Below are positions 47,801 to 61,138 of a DNA stretch of 64,000 nucleotides, one piece after another. The stretch's first letter is position 1, and each line of letters opens with the position of its first letter. Source of the DNA: Pezizomycotina sp. ARF18. Lineage: Eukaryota > Ascomycota. Below the pieces are notes generated by a model. The model searched no databases, had not been told where the DNA came from, and saw nothing but the letters and a program-made list of their open reading frames with translations. A program made the translations under genes and the position numbers. Location: positions 155,140 to 219,139 of the forward strand of contig AZLU01000055.1 in the NCBI GenBank assembly GCA_002224055.1. The letters run 5' to 3'.

Positions 47801-48365
47801 GGGTTTTGTTTCCACGAAAGGTAACATCTCGTCGATATAGTTTGGCCGTGTTTCCCTTGAAGGAAGAATCCGTCGGGTCCTAAGAGCAGCAAGTTCCATG
47901 TTTTCGATGGTAAGAAAAATGAAAACCAACAAGAAGTTACAGGAAAGGATTGTGGAATACAATGAGATCGAAACCATAATGCTATACCGTCCCTTTCTTG
48001 ATTACTTCTCTTCTTCTTTTAACTTTTGTGGTAGGTCTGTCGATAGATATTGTATCTCTCAAACCCCAAAGTGCATAGTTTTTTTTTTTTTTGCCGCCTG
48101 AAGCGTTTAAACAACTCACTCCTCATAGTGATAAATGTATAGATAATCCAGAAAGAAAGAGAGAAAGAAAGGCAGTATGATTGAAAAAAGAAAGTAAGAA
48201 ATACTAACCACGCCACGCTGTTGTCTTGTGACGAAGCCGCAAAGCTTTCTCCTGCTGAAGATCGAGGGGCAATCCTGCCGCCTCTGCGGGGCACCAAAGG
48301 ATGGCCGTTTTAAACAGGCAATTGGTAACGCCGTGATTACCGGCAATCCGTGACAATCGCAGCAT
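44864..48365 (-). CDS. KGD1: 2-oxoglutarate dehydrogenase E1 component (mitochondrial)
   Basis: E1 of the 2-oxoglutarate dehydrogenase complex, a thiamine-diphosphate enzyme of the TCA cycle in the mitochondrial matrix. Exon 1 (ATG about 48365) encodes a basic, presequence-like stretch ([20 protein letters not shown], in one frame). After an intron of about 300 bp come [64 protein letters not shown] (about 47280), [55 protein letters not shown] (about 45780) and [27 protein letters not shown] donor at about 44984 ends the penultimate exon after [12 protein letters not shown]. All motifs are family-specific. There are many frame changes and a 100-bp tandem duplication (listed separately). Confidence 0.88.
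45065..45262 (-). repeat. 100-bp tandem duplication inside KGD1
   Basis: 45065-45164 is repeated at 45165-45262. The first 75 bases are identical. The ends differ by two single-base deletions and a TA/TC-type swap (GCGTCCAGATGACCTCCTAAG against GCTCCAGATGCCTCTCAAG). Each copy encodes [19 protein letters not shown], normally present once. Confidence 0.95.
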
Positions 48366-49164
48366 CTTGAGATACTGCTAGGAAGTATATAGTTCTATGA
48401 AAGAGGATGAGATAACAAAAGAAAGAGGAGAGAGAGAGAGAAAGGTCGATACTTGGATCTTATCTTTCTTTGGTTTCTTAGGACCGCATGAGTAATGTAT
48501 ATAATAAAAAAAAATAATGACGCTGCATACAATATGTAATGCCTACTCTCGGGGGAAAGAAAGAAAGAAAGAAGAGCAGGTTTTGATTTTTTCTACACCG
48601 CGGGGCTTTCGGAGAGGGATTTTTTGCACTTGTAACCTGTAACAGGTATAGTAGTAGTAACTGGTGGTAGTATTCAATAAAATATTGTGAAGCTTCCTAG
48701 CACAGTATTTGTTCTGCATATATAATTGGTGCAAAAAATAACCGAAGCCGGTCGGAGGTCCGTAAGTAAGTAAGTATGTATATCATATAATTTTTCTTTA
48801 CTTAAGTATATTAATGCGTCAATCAATATTCCTAAAGCAGAAGTCGTCGTTTTATGTATTGTCGGTTCAGTGTTCCGTCCCAAGAGTCATTTTTCTTCCT
48901 TTTAAACCTTTTTCATCTTCTTTCTCTTCTTTATTCCTAACTAGATTAAAGAAACCCATTCCTTTGGACCTTTCTTCCTCCTCACAGAAGCAGCAGCATA
49001 GGACGGTTCCTCCTCATGTAGGAGACGATCATGTATGCTGAGCAGAGGCTTAAGTAAGATATCTCAAGAGTAAGAGAAGAAACCGTTTGCTTTTCGTGGT
49101 TTAAATTTTGAAGTACATCACTAGTTTGACGAGCCAATTTGAAAATTCGGTGCAAAGAAAGACC
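48366..49164. other. Divergent spacer between KGD1 and TFB1
   Basis: Presumed shared promoter region. It contains GAAAGAAAGAAA-type repeats (about 48555-48575) and a GAGAGAGAGA run near 48430. No gene is seen. Confidence 0.4.
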
Positions 49165-51239
49165 ATGAGCGAAACTCCGCGGCCTCGCGTCCTACAAGAA
49201 GAAGGACGGCACCCTGACGGTGACCGATGGAGGACAGATGTCGGCCGCGGCAGCGACGTAGCTATACAATCGGCAGGATAACAAGTACGAAATTTTCAGA
49301 CTTTTTTTAAGGTTGCCAAACTTGCCGGCTCTTCAATTATGAGAGCACGCTGACCTTTTGATGCTTCTTTCTTTCTGTTAGATTTCAGCCACCCCGCCTA
49401 CATCCGCAAAGGTTATGATCAAAGTGTTTGTTTCGCAAGAAGGGGAATCGACCGTCGAGCAGTTCGTCTCACGTTCACGTGCGCCACAACGCGCGGGGAG
49501 GAGGCCGAGGCGATCAAGGACGGGCTTACGAGCGCTATTCAGGCTTACAAAACTGCCGGGAGCGCCCCTCCGGAGACACCTGCAGCTCCAAAGGCGATAA
49601 CGGCAGACAGCGCGACACTCAAGCTATCTGCGGCCGACAAAGGCGGGGATACTGGACGAAGGCGCAGCTGGAGTCCAACATGGAGCTACAGCAGGAACTA
49701 CTGGCGTCATCCCCAGAGCTCCAGAAGATATTCACGAGACGGTAGTGTTATAGGGCAGATTACGATGAATAATTTCTGGTCGTCGCGGATGCACCTCCTG
49801 CGAGCGTTCGCGGCCGAGAAGGCCAAGTCAAAGGTCCTTATAACGTCTTGGCAAACGATCAAACTGAAAATCGAGGAGAACGTAACAAAGTTGAACCTTT
49901 CCCGCGGAACAAATCCAGCAAATCTTCGAGCAGCATCCTCTGATCAAGAAGTGCTACGATGAGACGGTGCCCAATCCGCTTAGCGAAGATGCGTTCTGGA
50001 GCAGGCTAATTCTCAGTCGGCTCTTTCAAAAAGCTGAAGGGCGAACGTAACAGCCCAAGACCCGCACGATGATTGTCCTCGAGACCAGTATTTACGGCCA
50101 GGAAGACGGTACGTCATTTCCACATTTCAAAGGGGCTCTTCGATGGGTAATTTAACACTAAGTATGCTAGTAATAGTGAACGAGCCAAGCCATGAGGATA
50201 TCAGCGTTCCCACATTATCAATCTGGAAGGAAACGAAGAAAACCACAGTCAGGTATGAAAAAATAGCTATATTGCAACCGTAACTCGTGCTCTATTGCTA
50301 ATATATCACCTTAACAGAGAAAAGGAAACCAACCAGACCTCACTATGCGCCTAGTAAAGCCGAAAACGTGCCGATCATCGTACCTTGAACAGTCTGAGTA
50401 ACAAGATCATGGAACGGTCGTCCGTCTTACAAGCAAATGGACGTAGACGACGTCGATAGGAGGTATATGGACGAGTTGAGGATCGTAGACCTGGAGACAA
50501 CTACCCTGGAGGAGCGTATCATGCTCAACATCCACGACCAGCAGAGGTTCTTCGACAGCAGCAGCGAGAAACGGGACGGTACTACGGAAGGCGAGGCTAC
50601 TAAGGCTGCTACGTCCGCGAGTTTAAGCGATGGTGTCAAGTTCTTACATCAGGCATTGGGTACGGGAAGCATCGCCTTGCGCAGGCGGTCGGCGACGTTG
50701 AAGGGAACGGTGAAGGAGGCGAGCAGAACGGCAATCAAGTGAGTAACGGGCTTGCGCGCGGCGGCGAAGCAAGTTATATCGAGGGTTCAGACGCGCCGGT
50801 CACAGATGTCTGTCAAGGGCAGTAAAAGCTTGAAGGATGGGATGATGGACGGCCTCTCGGAAGACAGCTTCCACTCTGCGAAGCTGACGAGCGCGACTAC
50901 GAACGAGTTTCTGCGGCAGTTCTGGGACGCTTTCCTTTCCGGAGACAGCAAGCGCGCGAACGAGGTATCGGGTATGGAACATCGCTCAAGCGTTCGCTCG
51001 AGAGGATCGAAGCGGTCGCAGACACGGCTGAGAAGGAGAAGCTGGCACACTTGGAGAGATTGATGGCGCAGCAGGAGCTAAGGGAGCGGGAATGGAAGAA
51101 GAAGAAGAGAAGAAAGATCGAGAACGAAGCTGGTGGGGGGAAGATTACGGTTCTACAGATGATAAACCCTCACGCGGTGGACGTGGCATTAAAGCGTTAC
51201 GAGCAGGCGCTCGCTCAAGCTGGGCCAGATGTGGCGTAA
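49165..51239 (+). CDS. TFB1: TFIIH core subunit Tfb1/p62
   Basis: Tfb1 is a structural subunit of TFIIH, acting in RNA polymerase II initiation and nucleotide excision repair. The ATG at 49165 leads, after one frame change, to LASYKKKDGTLTVTDGGQM, the start of the PH-like domain. Domain pieces continue through AEAIKDGLTSAIQAYKT (about 49505). Then come WTKAQLESNMELQQELLASS (about 49663) and NNFWSSRMHLLRAFAAEKAK (BSD domain, about 49770). A second BSD-type segment reads PLSEDAFWSRLILSRLFKKL in adjoining frames (about 49975-50030). The C-terminal parts include IMLNIHDQQRFFDS (50520) and ATTNEFLRQFWDAFLSGDSK (about 50895). The stop is at 51237. Two or three short introns are visible (for example ending at about 50177). 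Length fits the family (about 610 residues). Frame changes are again numerous. Confidence 0.85.
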
Positions 51240-51828
51240 GCAAAAACGAGCACGACTGGAAATCTAGGCTATTTTATTTATCCTTTTTTCGTCACGCCAC
51301 GCGTTATGGTGCAGTATCGCTACTGGAGGACGATATATTATTCTATATGGCTCTCTATCCCCATGAGGGAAATATCTGGCAAGCTCTGATTCAATGGCTT
51401 TTTTTGTATTAACTCGCCAGCAGACACGTCATTTTCGAATCTCTCTATTTTTGTTTTTCTTTTTTTTTTTTTTTTTTTTCGGCAACGCGATACGTATGAG
51501 TAACCAATATTTATATTTGTACGCTGGAAGTCCCTCCGTAAAGAATAGTCGTAATAGATAATTCTAAAACCTCTAGATACCATTTCACCAAGCTAAACCA
51601 ACGCAAAAAAAGAGACAAAAGAAGACTAAATGAAGAAAAAGATCGATGGCCAGTATGCAGTACTGGTGAATCCAAAGTCCAACCAACCAAAAGAGAATAC
51701 GCTGGCGCTTACTGACTAGCACATAACCGGCAAATGGGAGCCGTTGATACGCTGATAAATAGCAGTCGAATACCCCCTCTCTTTTCCTTCTCCTTTCCAA
51801 CACACCTCGAAATTGTTTCTTTTTTTTT
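51240..51828. other. Spacer between converging genes
   Basis: Contains a run of 20 T (51460-51479). No gene is seen. Confidence 0.4.
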
Positions 51829-54800
51829 TAACTCAAATCGAACCCAGCGCCGTATGTTAACCGCGTAGAGTAGTTTATCCCTCAGCGTCCGCTATCCCTA
51901 TACATCGGCAGCTTCAGTAGCGACACGCACGTCGAAGCGCTGATCAACCCGTAGGATCGCTGCCGGCGTCCCTAATAGCAAACTTAGGACTTAAAGCTCC
52001 GAACCCGAGCAAAGGAGCGCGGCTGACGGACGTCACGAACTTCAGTACCAAACGGCGCTGTGAATCGTCGAGCTCCCCATAACTTCCCAGAACAGCTTGA
52101 TGGTCGGGTGCTGCTCGTCGTAGACGCCGCCGTAGACGGTGTTGTCCTTCCAGTCCTGGAGGTCGAGCAGCTTGTCGTCGCCGCCGATGAGCCGCTGCAG
52201 CTCGGACTGTTGAACATGGAGAGCCAGCGCCGCGATATCAGCGCAGAGAGACCCTTGATGAAAGCGTTCGCTGCAGCCTCGACCGGAGTACCAGCTTGAA
52301 GCGGGCGAGCCGTGCAGGTATTCGAGCCTGTTTGCGGACGTCACGGCTATGTTGTAGCCGTTTTCTTTCAGTTCCTTTGTAACAACTTTCACCGCAGGCC
52401 CAACGGGGACCGAAACGTCGGTTGTAAACGTCAAGGAAAGCTCCTTCAGCGTTTCATCGTCGTAGTATTTGATTTTTTGCTAAAGAAGTTTCTCTGGTTA
52501 GTCAAAGTATACTCGGATAAGGTGAACAACACAAGAGAGCAGAAAGCTTACAAGACTGTTCCACAATCCCTCGTCGAGATCTCGAAGGTCATCTACCCCA
52601 CCGAGCTCTTCATTCCTTGTGGGAACTTTAGAAGAAAGAAAAGGAGCAAAGTTCACTTCTAGAAGGATTCTTCATACAAAGCTTTGCCGACTATCCTGCC
52701 TAGAAACTCGTATCTTTTAAGTAGCTCAGTTACGTCCGAGTCAGGAAGGCCTTCAAATATTGTCGGGTTTGGATACAACGCGTGGTTCTCAGTAGCACGA
52801 AGAGCTGAGTGCCGTGCAGCGAAGAGTTCTCTTCTGCTCCGCCGAACGCTTCTTTAGTGATTTTCCGTAAGGAACTCCTTCGTTACACCGCCGCCGTCGA
52901 TTCCTGCCTCGAGCTCACCGAATGCATCCACGAAGGAAACTTGGATGGGATCCTTCAGCCCTTCTCCCAACCGTATAAGGCGTTGTAGGCGTCATCAAAA
53001 ACTGCACCCCGCTGGACTACGGCTTGATGCTTCGAAACTTCTAGTGGGTTCCGACCGCTCAGTTGTACCATCCAAGAGTCAGAATCGCAACGCCGAGCCT
53101 CCTTCTGCGATCATTCCTGACGAATTCGCGGAAGACCAGCAACCTCGTATTGAACGGAATAAGGAACGGAGGTGTTCCAGGATTGCAAGCCTCGGGGTAA
53201 CGGCCGACAAAATTCGCTGTGGCGTGCGATGGCGGCCAATAGTCGTCTGCGCTTTCATATCCTCGTCATCGCTATCGTCAGAATCAGCCTCGCTAGCTTG
53301 CATCTTCGCTTCTTCCTCAGCAACGACCTGAGGTATGATCGAAGTCATGTCGATTCGGCCGTCATGAGCCAATGGCCTTGTGGTAAGAACCGCCGGCGAG
53401 AGTCCCTGTGATGTAGAATGCGTAGTATCTTTACAACGAGCTCCCGGATGGCGAGGAACTGCTCGTAACTCGCACTACTGAATGAATCTCCGCTCTGGAA
53501 ATCCTCTACCACGTCCTTTTCGTTCCAGTAGAAACGAAACCGATGTGCTTGAGACATGAACAGAGTTCCTTCAAATCAGATAACTCAAGCGAGTGGCCGC
53601 TGGATCCGGAGAATTTGAAGAACTGTTCGTCGTCCAACACGAGGAACGAGAACTCGATCATTGTTAGAAGCTATTATTACAATCCAGTCGTCCCTTGCGG
53701 ATCTTGTTATAAACGGACGCTGCCAGTAAAGTCCGTAGACTCTGTAAGGTTGTATCCACATTTTACACTTCAAAAAGCTCGGAGTTTTAGATACGTATTT
53801 CCAGAAGAATTGTAGTGCAGTCTCTCCCTCGGCGGTCCGGGAAAGGTGCAACCACCTCTGAAGCTCAGCACGGGAATCAGGAAACGTCGTGAGAAGGGCC
53901 GCAACAAAGTGAGCGACAGCATCAACCGAATTCCGCATATCCACTTGTCAGGAACGTCATGGGTATTAATCGTAGATTGCTCTGGACACGCCGTAGTTCA
54001 TCTTTGATAAACGATGCAACGCGTTACTCCGGCTTGACGTTTCCTAGCTGCATCTTTTTGCTTCTGAAACCTGTAGCTAGACGAATCGCTTGCTTCGGAT
54101 GAATCCAGGTTCACCTTGCCAAGATATCCGAGCTACAACGCTGGAGTAGTTTCCCAATGCAAGCAATGCAAGTTAAGTTCCGGTTCGAGAAGCGCTATCA
54201 TCTGAATTTCCATTTGTAGACGGTGATGTTTGCTTCGTATGAGGTGAATCAAATGTGCCAGAATCCATTCTGCTTCTTCAATATCGAGCTCAGGAAGGTT
54301 GGAAGCTAATACTACTTCCGAGAGACGAAAAACGTCTAGCCTGTATGAGACAATAGAGTATTCGTCCAAATCGAGCCGTTCCAGGAAGTAGGGTTGTGAA
54401 AGAGCCCCAAAGACAAACCATCAGATCGTCCGAGGCTAAACGAGTTTTTGAAGAAATTTTACAAGATGAGTCCGATGGAGCATTAGCACTATACATTGGG
54501 TTAAGGAGAGCCTCCAGGACGAAGATTTTAGGCGAGTGCCACGAGCGAGTCGATCCGAGACAAGTTGGACAAAACGTGAAACAACTTGAATAGTACTCCT
54601 TTCTCACGATATCTGGAAATTATTCTGAATATCAAGCGTTGCTTTCGACAGGAATTCGAGCACCCGTATGGCGTCTGCCTCGTTCCGGAACTGCGAAGCG
54701 TAAGCTCCGGTGAGAACCTGAATATTATTCTTCTCGAAACCTTGCCAATAGCACTTCATCCGGTCCCCCATCCCTCCCGCAAGCTCCGGACTGAGGTCAA

Positions 54801-55183
54801 GCGTGGTTTGGACAAGTCGCTTCTGATCATCCTCGTTGTACACGTCCCAGAATATCAAGAGGAGAGCAAGGCTATCGAGGCGCTTTTCCAAAGAAGAGGG
54901 ATAGTCGCTTTTCCGTTATCGCGGAACCGGTTCGTCGAGTCCCAGGAGCTTCGCATCTGCGCATAGAGCGTTTTTCGCGTGAGGTAACTCGGAGCGTCGA
55001 CTGGAGGAGGGTTGCGGCTTTGTTTCGGCGGCGCTCGTTCCCTCTGGGCGCGAACCTCGCGAGCGTGTGCGACCGATGTGGCGCCGGAGACGCCGAGGTG
55101 ACCCGGCCGGAAGCTAAGGATGATGATTTCCGGACAGGTTTACCTGCCGTTGACGGCGCGAAACACCTGTAAAAGTTCTGCAT
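51829..55183 (-). CDS. HUL5: HECT ubiquitin ligase Hul5 (UBE3C family)
   Basis: Hul5 extends ubiquitin chains on proteasome-bound and misfolded proteins. The N terminus (ATG 55183) reads MQNFYRCF, then QVNLSGNHHP in the next frame, then an IQ-like motif NKAATLLQSTLR (about 55010). A helical region follows, with NEDDQKRLVQTTLDLSPELA (about 54800) and FRNEADAIRVLEFLSKATLD. The HECT domain at the C terminus shows GGDDKLLDLQDWKDNTVYGG (about 52150), DEQHPTIKLFWEVM, LLGFGALSPKFAIRD-type sequence, and the catalytic cysteine in STCVSLLKLPMY (about 51915). It ends GAGFDLS with the stop at 51829, the typical Hul5/UBE3C terminus. The C-terminal motif order separates it from Tom1, Ufd4 and Rsp5 types. 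Many frame changes are present. Confidence 0.85.
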
Positions 55184-56416
55184 TATCAACGATGTAGTAA
55201 GGGAGAGGTGTAACGTGGTTCTAAACGCGCATAGCAGTAGCAATCAAGATGGATGGGTAGCAACAGCATGTAGGCGTTCAAGATACGAGGGTAGTGGTGG
55301 ACGTAAGTCGTCAGCTTTAGATAAGAAAGTCATTAAAAGTTCAAAGTTGCAAAATGATACAAGCTACTGAAAAGAACCGAAAAAAAAAAAAAAACAAAGC
55401 TCTTTGAAGCTCAACTTCAAGAAACGGATATATATATTCGATTCTCAAGGGATCATTTCAACCTTAATATATAACCATTCCTTGGAATATAACGAGTATT
55501 AATAATTGAACTACTTGGAGGAATAGAGATATCGCCTGGTGTGTGGATCGTGGCGACAAGGCTGTGGAGCGTTGAAGGGGACTGCAAATCGGATTTAAAA
55601 ATACGGAAGAGCGCGTCCGTCTCCCTTTCGAGTATATAGTTCTAGCATAACACGCATCGTGTCCGTTACATCAATCGTCGCATTCCCTTTGCTTCTATTT
55701 TCCATCCTCGTACTTCGTTTTGATTTCTTTCTTCTCTTCTCCTCTTCTCCTCATTTCCTTCCTTCCCTTCCCTCATCTCATCTCATCCCATACTCCCCTC
55801 CTCTCTCAAACCAGTTTCAGAAGAATATTAAAGATCTATATTATATCTAAAAGTTCCTATCCTTTTTTTTATATACCATCATCCGTTGTACTCCGCCTCG
55901 TCGCTTTACTAAAAGAGAAACAGAAGAAAAGGAAACGGACTTGGGATCGACTTTCCGACCGCTTTTAATGATACATCCTAAAAGAACGCCACCTTGAGCT
56001 TAAACAAGAGCGATGATATAGTATATCCCTTTGCCAACGTTTTTCGAATAGAAAATTAAAGGAGGGGAAAAAAGGAACAAAATGCTTCATCCACCAAAAA
56101 ATGCTACCAGCTTTCATAACTCATCGACATCGTAAACCATGCAAGAAAGAAGGACATGAAAAGGATATGAATGGGATAAAATAGGGTATGGGAAGTGGGG
56201 TTTTTTTTTTTTTTTTTCAAAACGCATTTGCAAAAAACCAGTATATGAAGAGAGGAGAATCAATGACATCGGAGCGAACAGCAAACTAAAAAGAAAAAGA
56301 CAACTCGCTTAACACCTGAAAAGCAAAAGGAGGACTCTGGAGACCTCCATTCTCCCCGTCCACTGCGATAATTCTTCGTCGACTCGAAAAGTATATGTTG
56401 AAGGGTTCCATTCTTT
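55184..56416. other. Spacer, pyrimidine-rich in part
   Basis: CT-rich DNA at 55700-55810 and A/T runs (55380-55394, 56201-56217). No gene is seen. Confidence 0.4.
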
Positions 56417-57035
56417 TTAGTAACCCGTACTAGCATCCACGCTGCGTAGGAACTGAAGGGCGACTTCGGCCGCATCTTCCCTGGCGTTATTCAAGAATTG
56501 GCCATCGTACCAATATCTTCCTCTGATGCTACGTCCCTGAACTACCACGACGCAAGACCAGGCGGTACGGCTACCTATAAAAGGAAGAAAGAAATCATAT
56601 TAGCCGTTTGTACACATATCGTCGCCTGGACTTTCTGCTTATGAGAAGCTGGGCAGAGTGTTGCGTTGACGGAAAATTTTAGCTGCCATACCTCGTCGGT
56701 CGGAAACAAGAGTCCACAATGGCGGGGTCAATTGGTGCTCTTTACAATGATCTATCGTTTTCAGAAAAGGTAAGCTGAGTTCAGGTCTGAGGGAGCAGAA
56801 ATCCCCAGGACGGCACTTGGGAAATAACGATATTGGAGGGATGAAAGATAATTAAGAGAGAAAGGGAAGGGAAATGTTTTTTCTTTCGCTCAAGAAGGAG
56901 CGAAAGAGTAAGAATCTAGTTTCAAGAGAACCAGCATTGACTGGGGGAAGCAGCCGTACCTTCGAGGAAGTTCTGCCACCGTGTGGCAGTTGAGGGCTCA
57001 GAAGTGGTCGGAGAAGACGATGGAGAGGATGACAT
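56417..57035 (-). CDS. Small dsRNA-binding-motif-like protein
   Basis: Two or three exons. Exon 1 (ATG about 57035) is MSSSPSSSPTTSEPSTATRW followed by QNFLEG and a GTACGG donor. The next exon gives LKTIDHCKEHQLTPPLWTLV and SDRR. An intron of about 100 bp then ends in TTTATAG, and the last exon reads GSRTAWSCVVVVQGRSIRGR, YWYDGQFLNNAREDAAEVAL and QFLRS, with a stop at 56417. The pattern helix, strand, strand, (W/Y)YDG, NNAREDAAEVAL helix is that of a single double-stranded-RNA-binding motif as found in small fungal proteins. A lysine or arginine before the last helix, used for RNA contact, is present as R. The cellular role is unknown. It reads cleanly in frame through the splice sites. Confidence 0.6.
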
Positions 57036-59874
57036 TGCTGCCAGGAGACTCCCATTGAAATAATCAGTCTTTGCCTCAACGAACATGTTTGCAATTGGGA
57101 AATTGAAACACGACGGAAGGCGTACTGTGAAAAGACGAAGAATGAAAGAAGTAGGGAGGCGGTGATTAAGAAAGGTAAAGATGAGAAAAAAATAGGGACG
57201 AGAGAACGAGCTTTTGTTTTCCTTTTTTTTTTGGTGTATACGAGAGAAACTGCTGAGTTGGCAAAGCGACGATATATGGCTGGAAGCACCACACACACTT
57301 TATTTGGACAGGAGAGCAATTGCAACAGAATTTAAAAAAGGTAGCTAAGTAGTTTGTGTAGTTTGGTAAGGAGGACGATTGGGCAACCGCTTATATTTGT
57401 TCGAGACGTATCCAGTCCACGGGCACACGAGGACGGTATGTGATTGAAAGACTCAGGTAGGTGTCTATCGTGTTTTCTCTGAAAGGAGGACGAGGAATTG
57501 GAAAGAATGAGAAAGAGAGGAAGTATCCAGATGGTCTGGGGAGAGGGCATATAAGTAGGTAATATACTTATTCAGTACCGCTGTTAACAACAATGCAAAT
57601 GCTCTTCTTTGTTCTCTTCTTTCTCTTTAGTTAAAATTTATTTTTTTATTTATTTTTTTTCCATTTTTTTTCTTTTTCTTTTTTGTCTAAATTTTAATTA
57701 TCAATAAAATAAAATAATTAATATTATGAATAAATAAAATACAATACACTACTAGCTCAACAATAATTCAAATAAGAAAATAATAAGTAGAATTTTACAT
57801 CAAGTTAAGTAACGAAATGCCTTTGCCTTTAATGCCAGGTCCCGGGTCTTTTGTTGCCAACTCGCGGGGCGGCCTTCCTTTTCCTTTTTTTTTTTTTTTT
57901 TTTTTTTTTGAGCTCAATTGATCTTCAATTGACATTTTCAGGATTGGTATTGTCAATTGTCTTCTTCCTCAATTGCTTCTTCTTCAACGCGTTTCTCTCC
58001 CTCTCTATCTCTCATATCTCATCCCTCTCAGGTCAAGGTTTTCAACAGGTTTTTTTTCGATCGCCTAGTCATTATCACAGCTCTCCGCGCAGTTAATTGA
58101 AGGCTCTTCTGCTCTACATACTTACAGTTAGGCAAGGCTTGTGATTTCAAGGATCCCTTTTTCCACCTTTTTCCTTCTCTCATGTCTTTGCCTCCCATGG
58201 CCATGGCCATGTCCACCCTCTCCAAAAACAGTCGAGTTGTCAATTGGGTTTTTAGGAACATACTTCAGATATGCATGCGAGATGAAGTATACAAAGTAGT
58301 TCCTCTTTTCTCTCTTTTCTTTCTTTTATTTCTTTTTTCTCCATTGGGGTTCTGCGGGCTTCCTTCCACAAGCAGGACAATGAGAGAGAGAAGAGCAGAG
58401 CAGAGCGGACGAGGGAAAGAGGTACTGCTTGCTACTACACTACTATTTTAACTACATAATGGTGCACTGGCAACGAATTGACTTTGCTGGCAGAACCTCA
58501 CTGAACGGATTGAGATACGGTAATATGCATGTCTACGTGACTCGCATATTCTCCCATTTTCCCATTTTCTGTTAAATGTTCCACTCTTGCCTTTTATTAT
58601 TTTATCTTTCATTTTATTTTTATTTTTATTTATTTTATTTTTTAACACACATTAAAAAAGGAAAAGCACACAAAACGGAGCTGGAACACTTGCGCCAAAA
58701 ACTGGACAAATAGTATTGAAGATATTATTATAGTCTCCTTGTTATAATGTTATTTTTTATCTCATATTCCTGAAGAGAACTGAGAGGTTCGACCGCCCGC
58801 AGAATTTTGCCCTTTTTTATTTTCTTTTATTATTCTTTATTTTTATTTTACACCTTTACTTTATTTATTTCGCAGTGGAGCGCATGCTCGCAGGGTTTCC
58901 CAATGAAATTAGAAATAATTGAAAAAAGAAGAGAAAAACGAAAAGGAAAAAAGAAAAGGGAAAAAACCTGCCTGGGGTTTCTTTTGAAGCTAACTTCATA
59001 CTGTATAGCTCGTGCTTCATGTAGCATGCTCTGCTTCGTGGTAAGCTGTTTCTCGCCTACACTAATTCGCAGATATTCCCACCAAAAGAAGTTGAGAGAG
59101 GAGAAGGAGAAAAAAAGGAAAGGAAGAAAAGGACGGCAAAGATGGTGAATTGGTAAGAAAGCCCTGACGCGGCCGCAGAAACCTAAGCGGCCAGACTTCT
59201 TTTTCTTCCTCAGACGATAACGGAAAAGAAGGATTCTCACACCGATTGCTTTAACAAATGAGAGATGGAGCGGCAAGTAAGCTATAGCTCTCAAGTGATC
59301 ATGAGGAAATATGTGGACATTCACGACAGGTTGAATAAAAGGTGGAACTTGCGTTGAAAATGGAAAAGAGGCTAGTACGAAAATTGACGTTGGATGGTTG
59401 TAAAAACCATTGGGCGAAAAAATTAAAAAGAGAGCTGCTGCTGCCCCGTCTTTGCTTTTGACGACGACGCATGCGATGATTGTGACGATATACACAAAAG
59501 TTAGGCTTTCGTGCTTCAGAGCTCTCAGACAGAAACACGTCTAAATGGTATTATTGTTGACAAATAGTAAGTGGACAAGCAAGTCAGACCTCTCAAGAAA
59601 CATCTCTAATAGAAGTACACGACACTAAAGGCGCACTGACTCGCACCGAAATTTGGGATTACCCCTGCAAAAAAGGCGAATTCATGGCAGATGAACAGAA
59701 AACAAGAGATAAAAATCCTAAACAGAAACAAACGCCAGAAGACCAAAAAAGTTTTATCTACGAGACTAGAGAAAGAAAGACCTTGGGAGAGCACTCACAT
59801 CTATCTTCGCCTTCTTCCCCTTCCCCATCTTTAACCCGACGAACTAATGCAATAAAAACACAGCAATGCTTTTT
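57036..59874. other. Long low-complexity spacer
   Basis: AT-rich (57600-57790) with CT-rich and T-rich runs (57885-57909, 25 T). No gene is seen. Open frames here are made of phenylalanine, lysine and leucine runs from low-complexity DNA. Confidence 0.45.
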
Positions 59875-61138
<1,264 letters not shown>

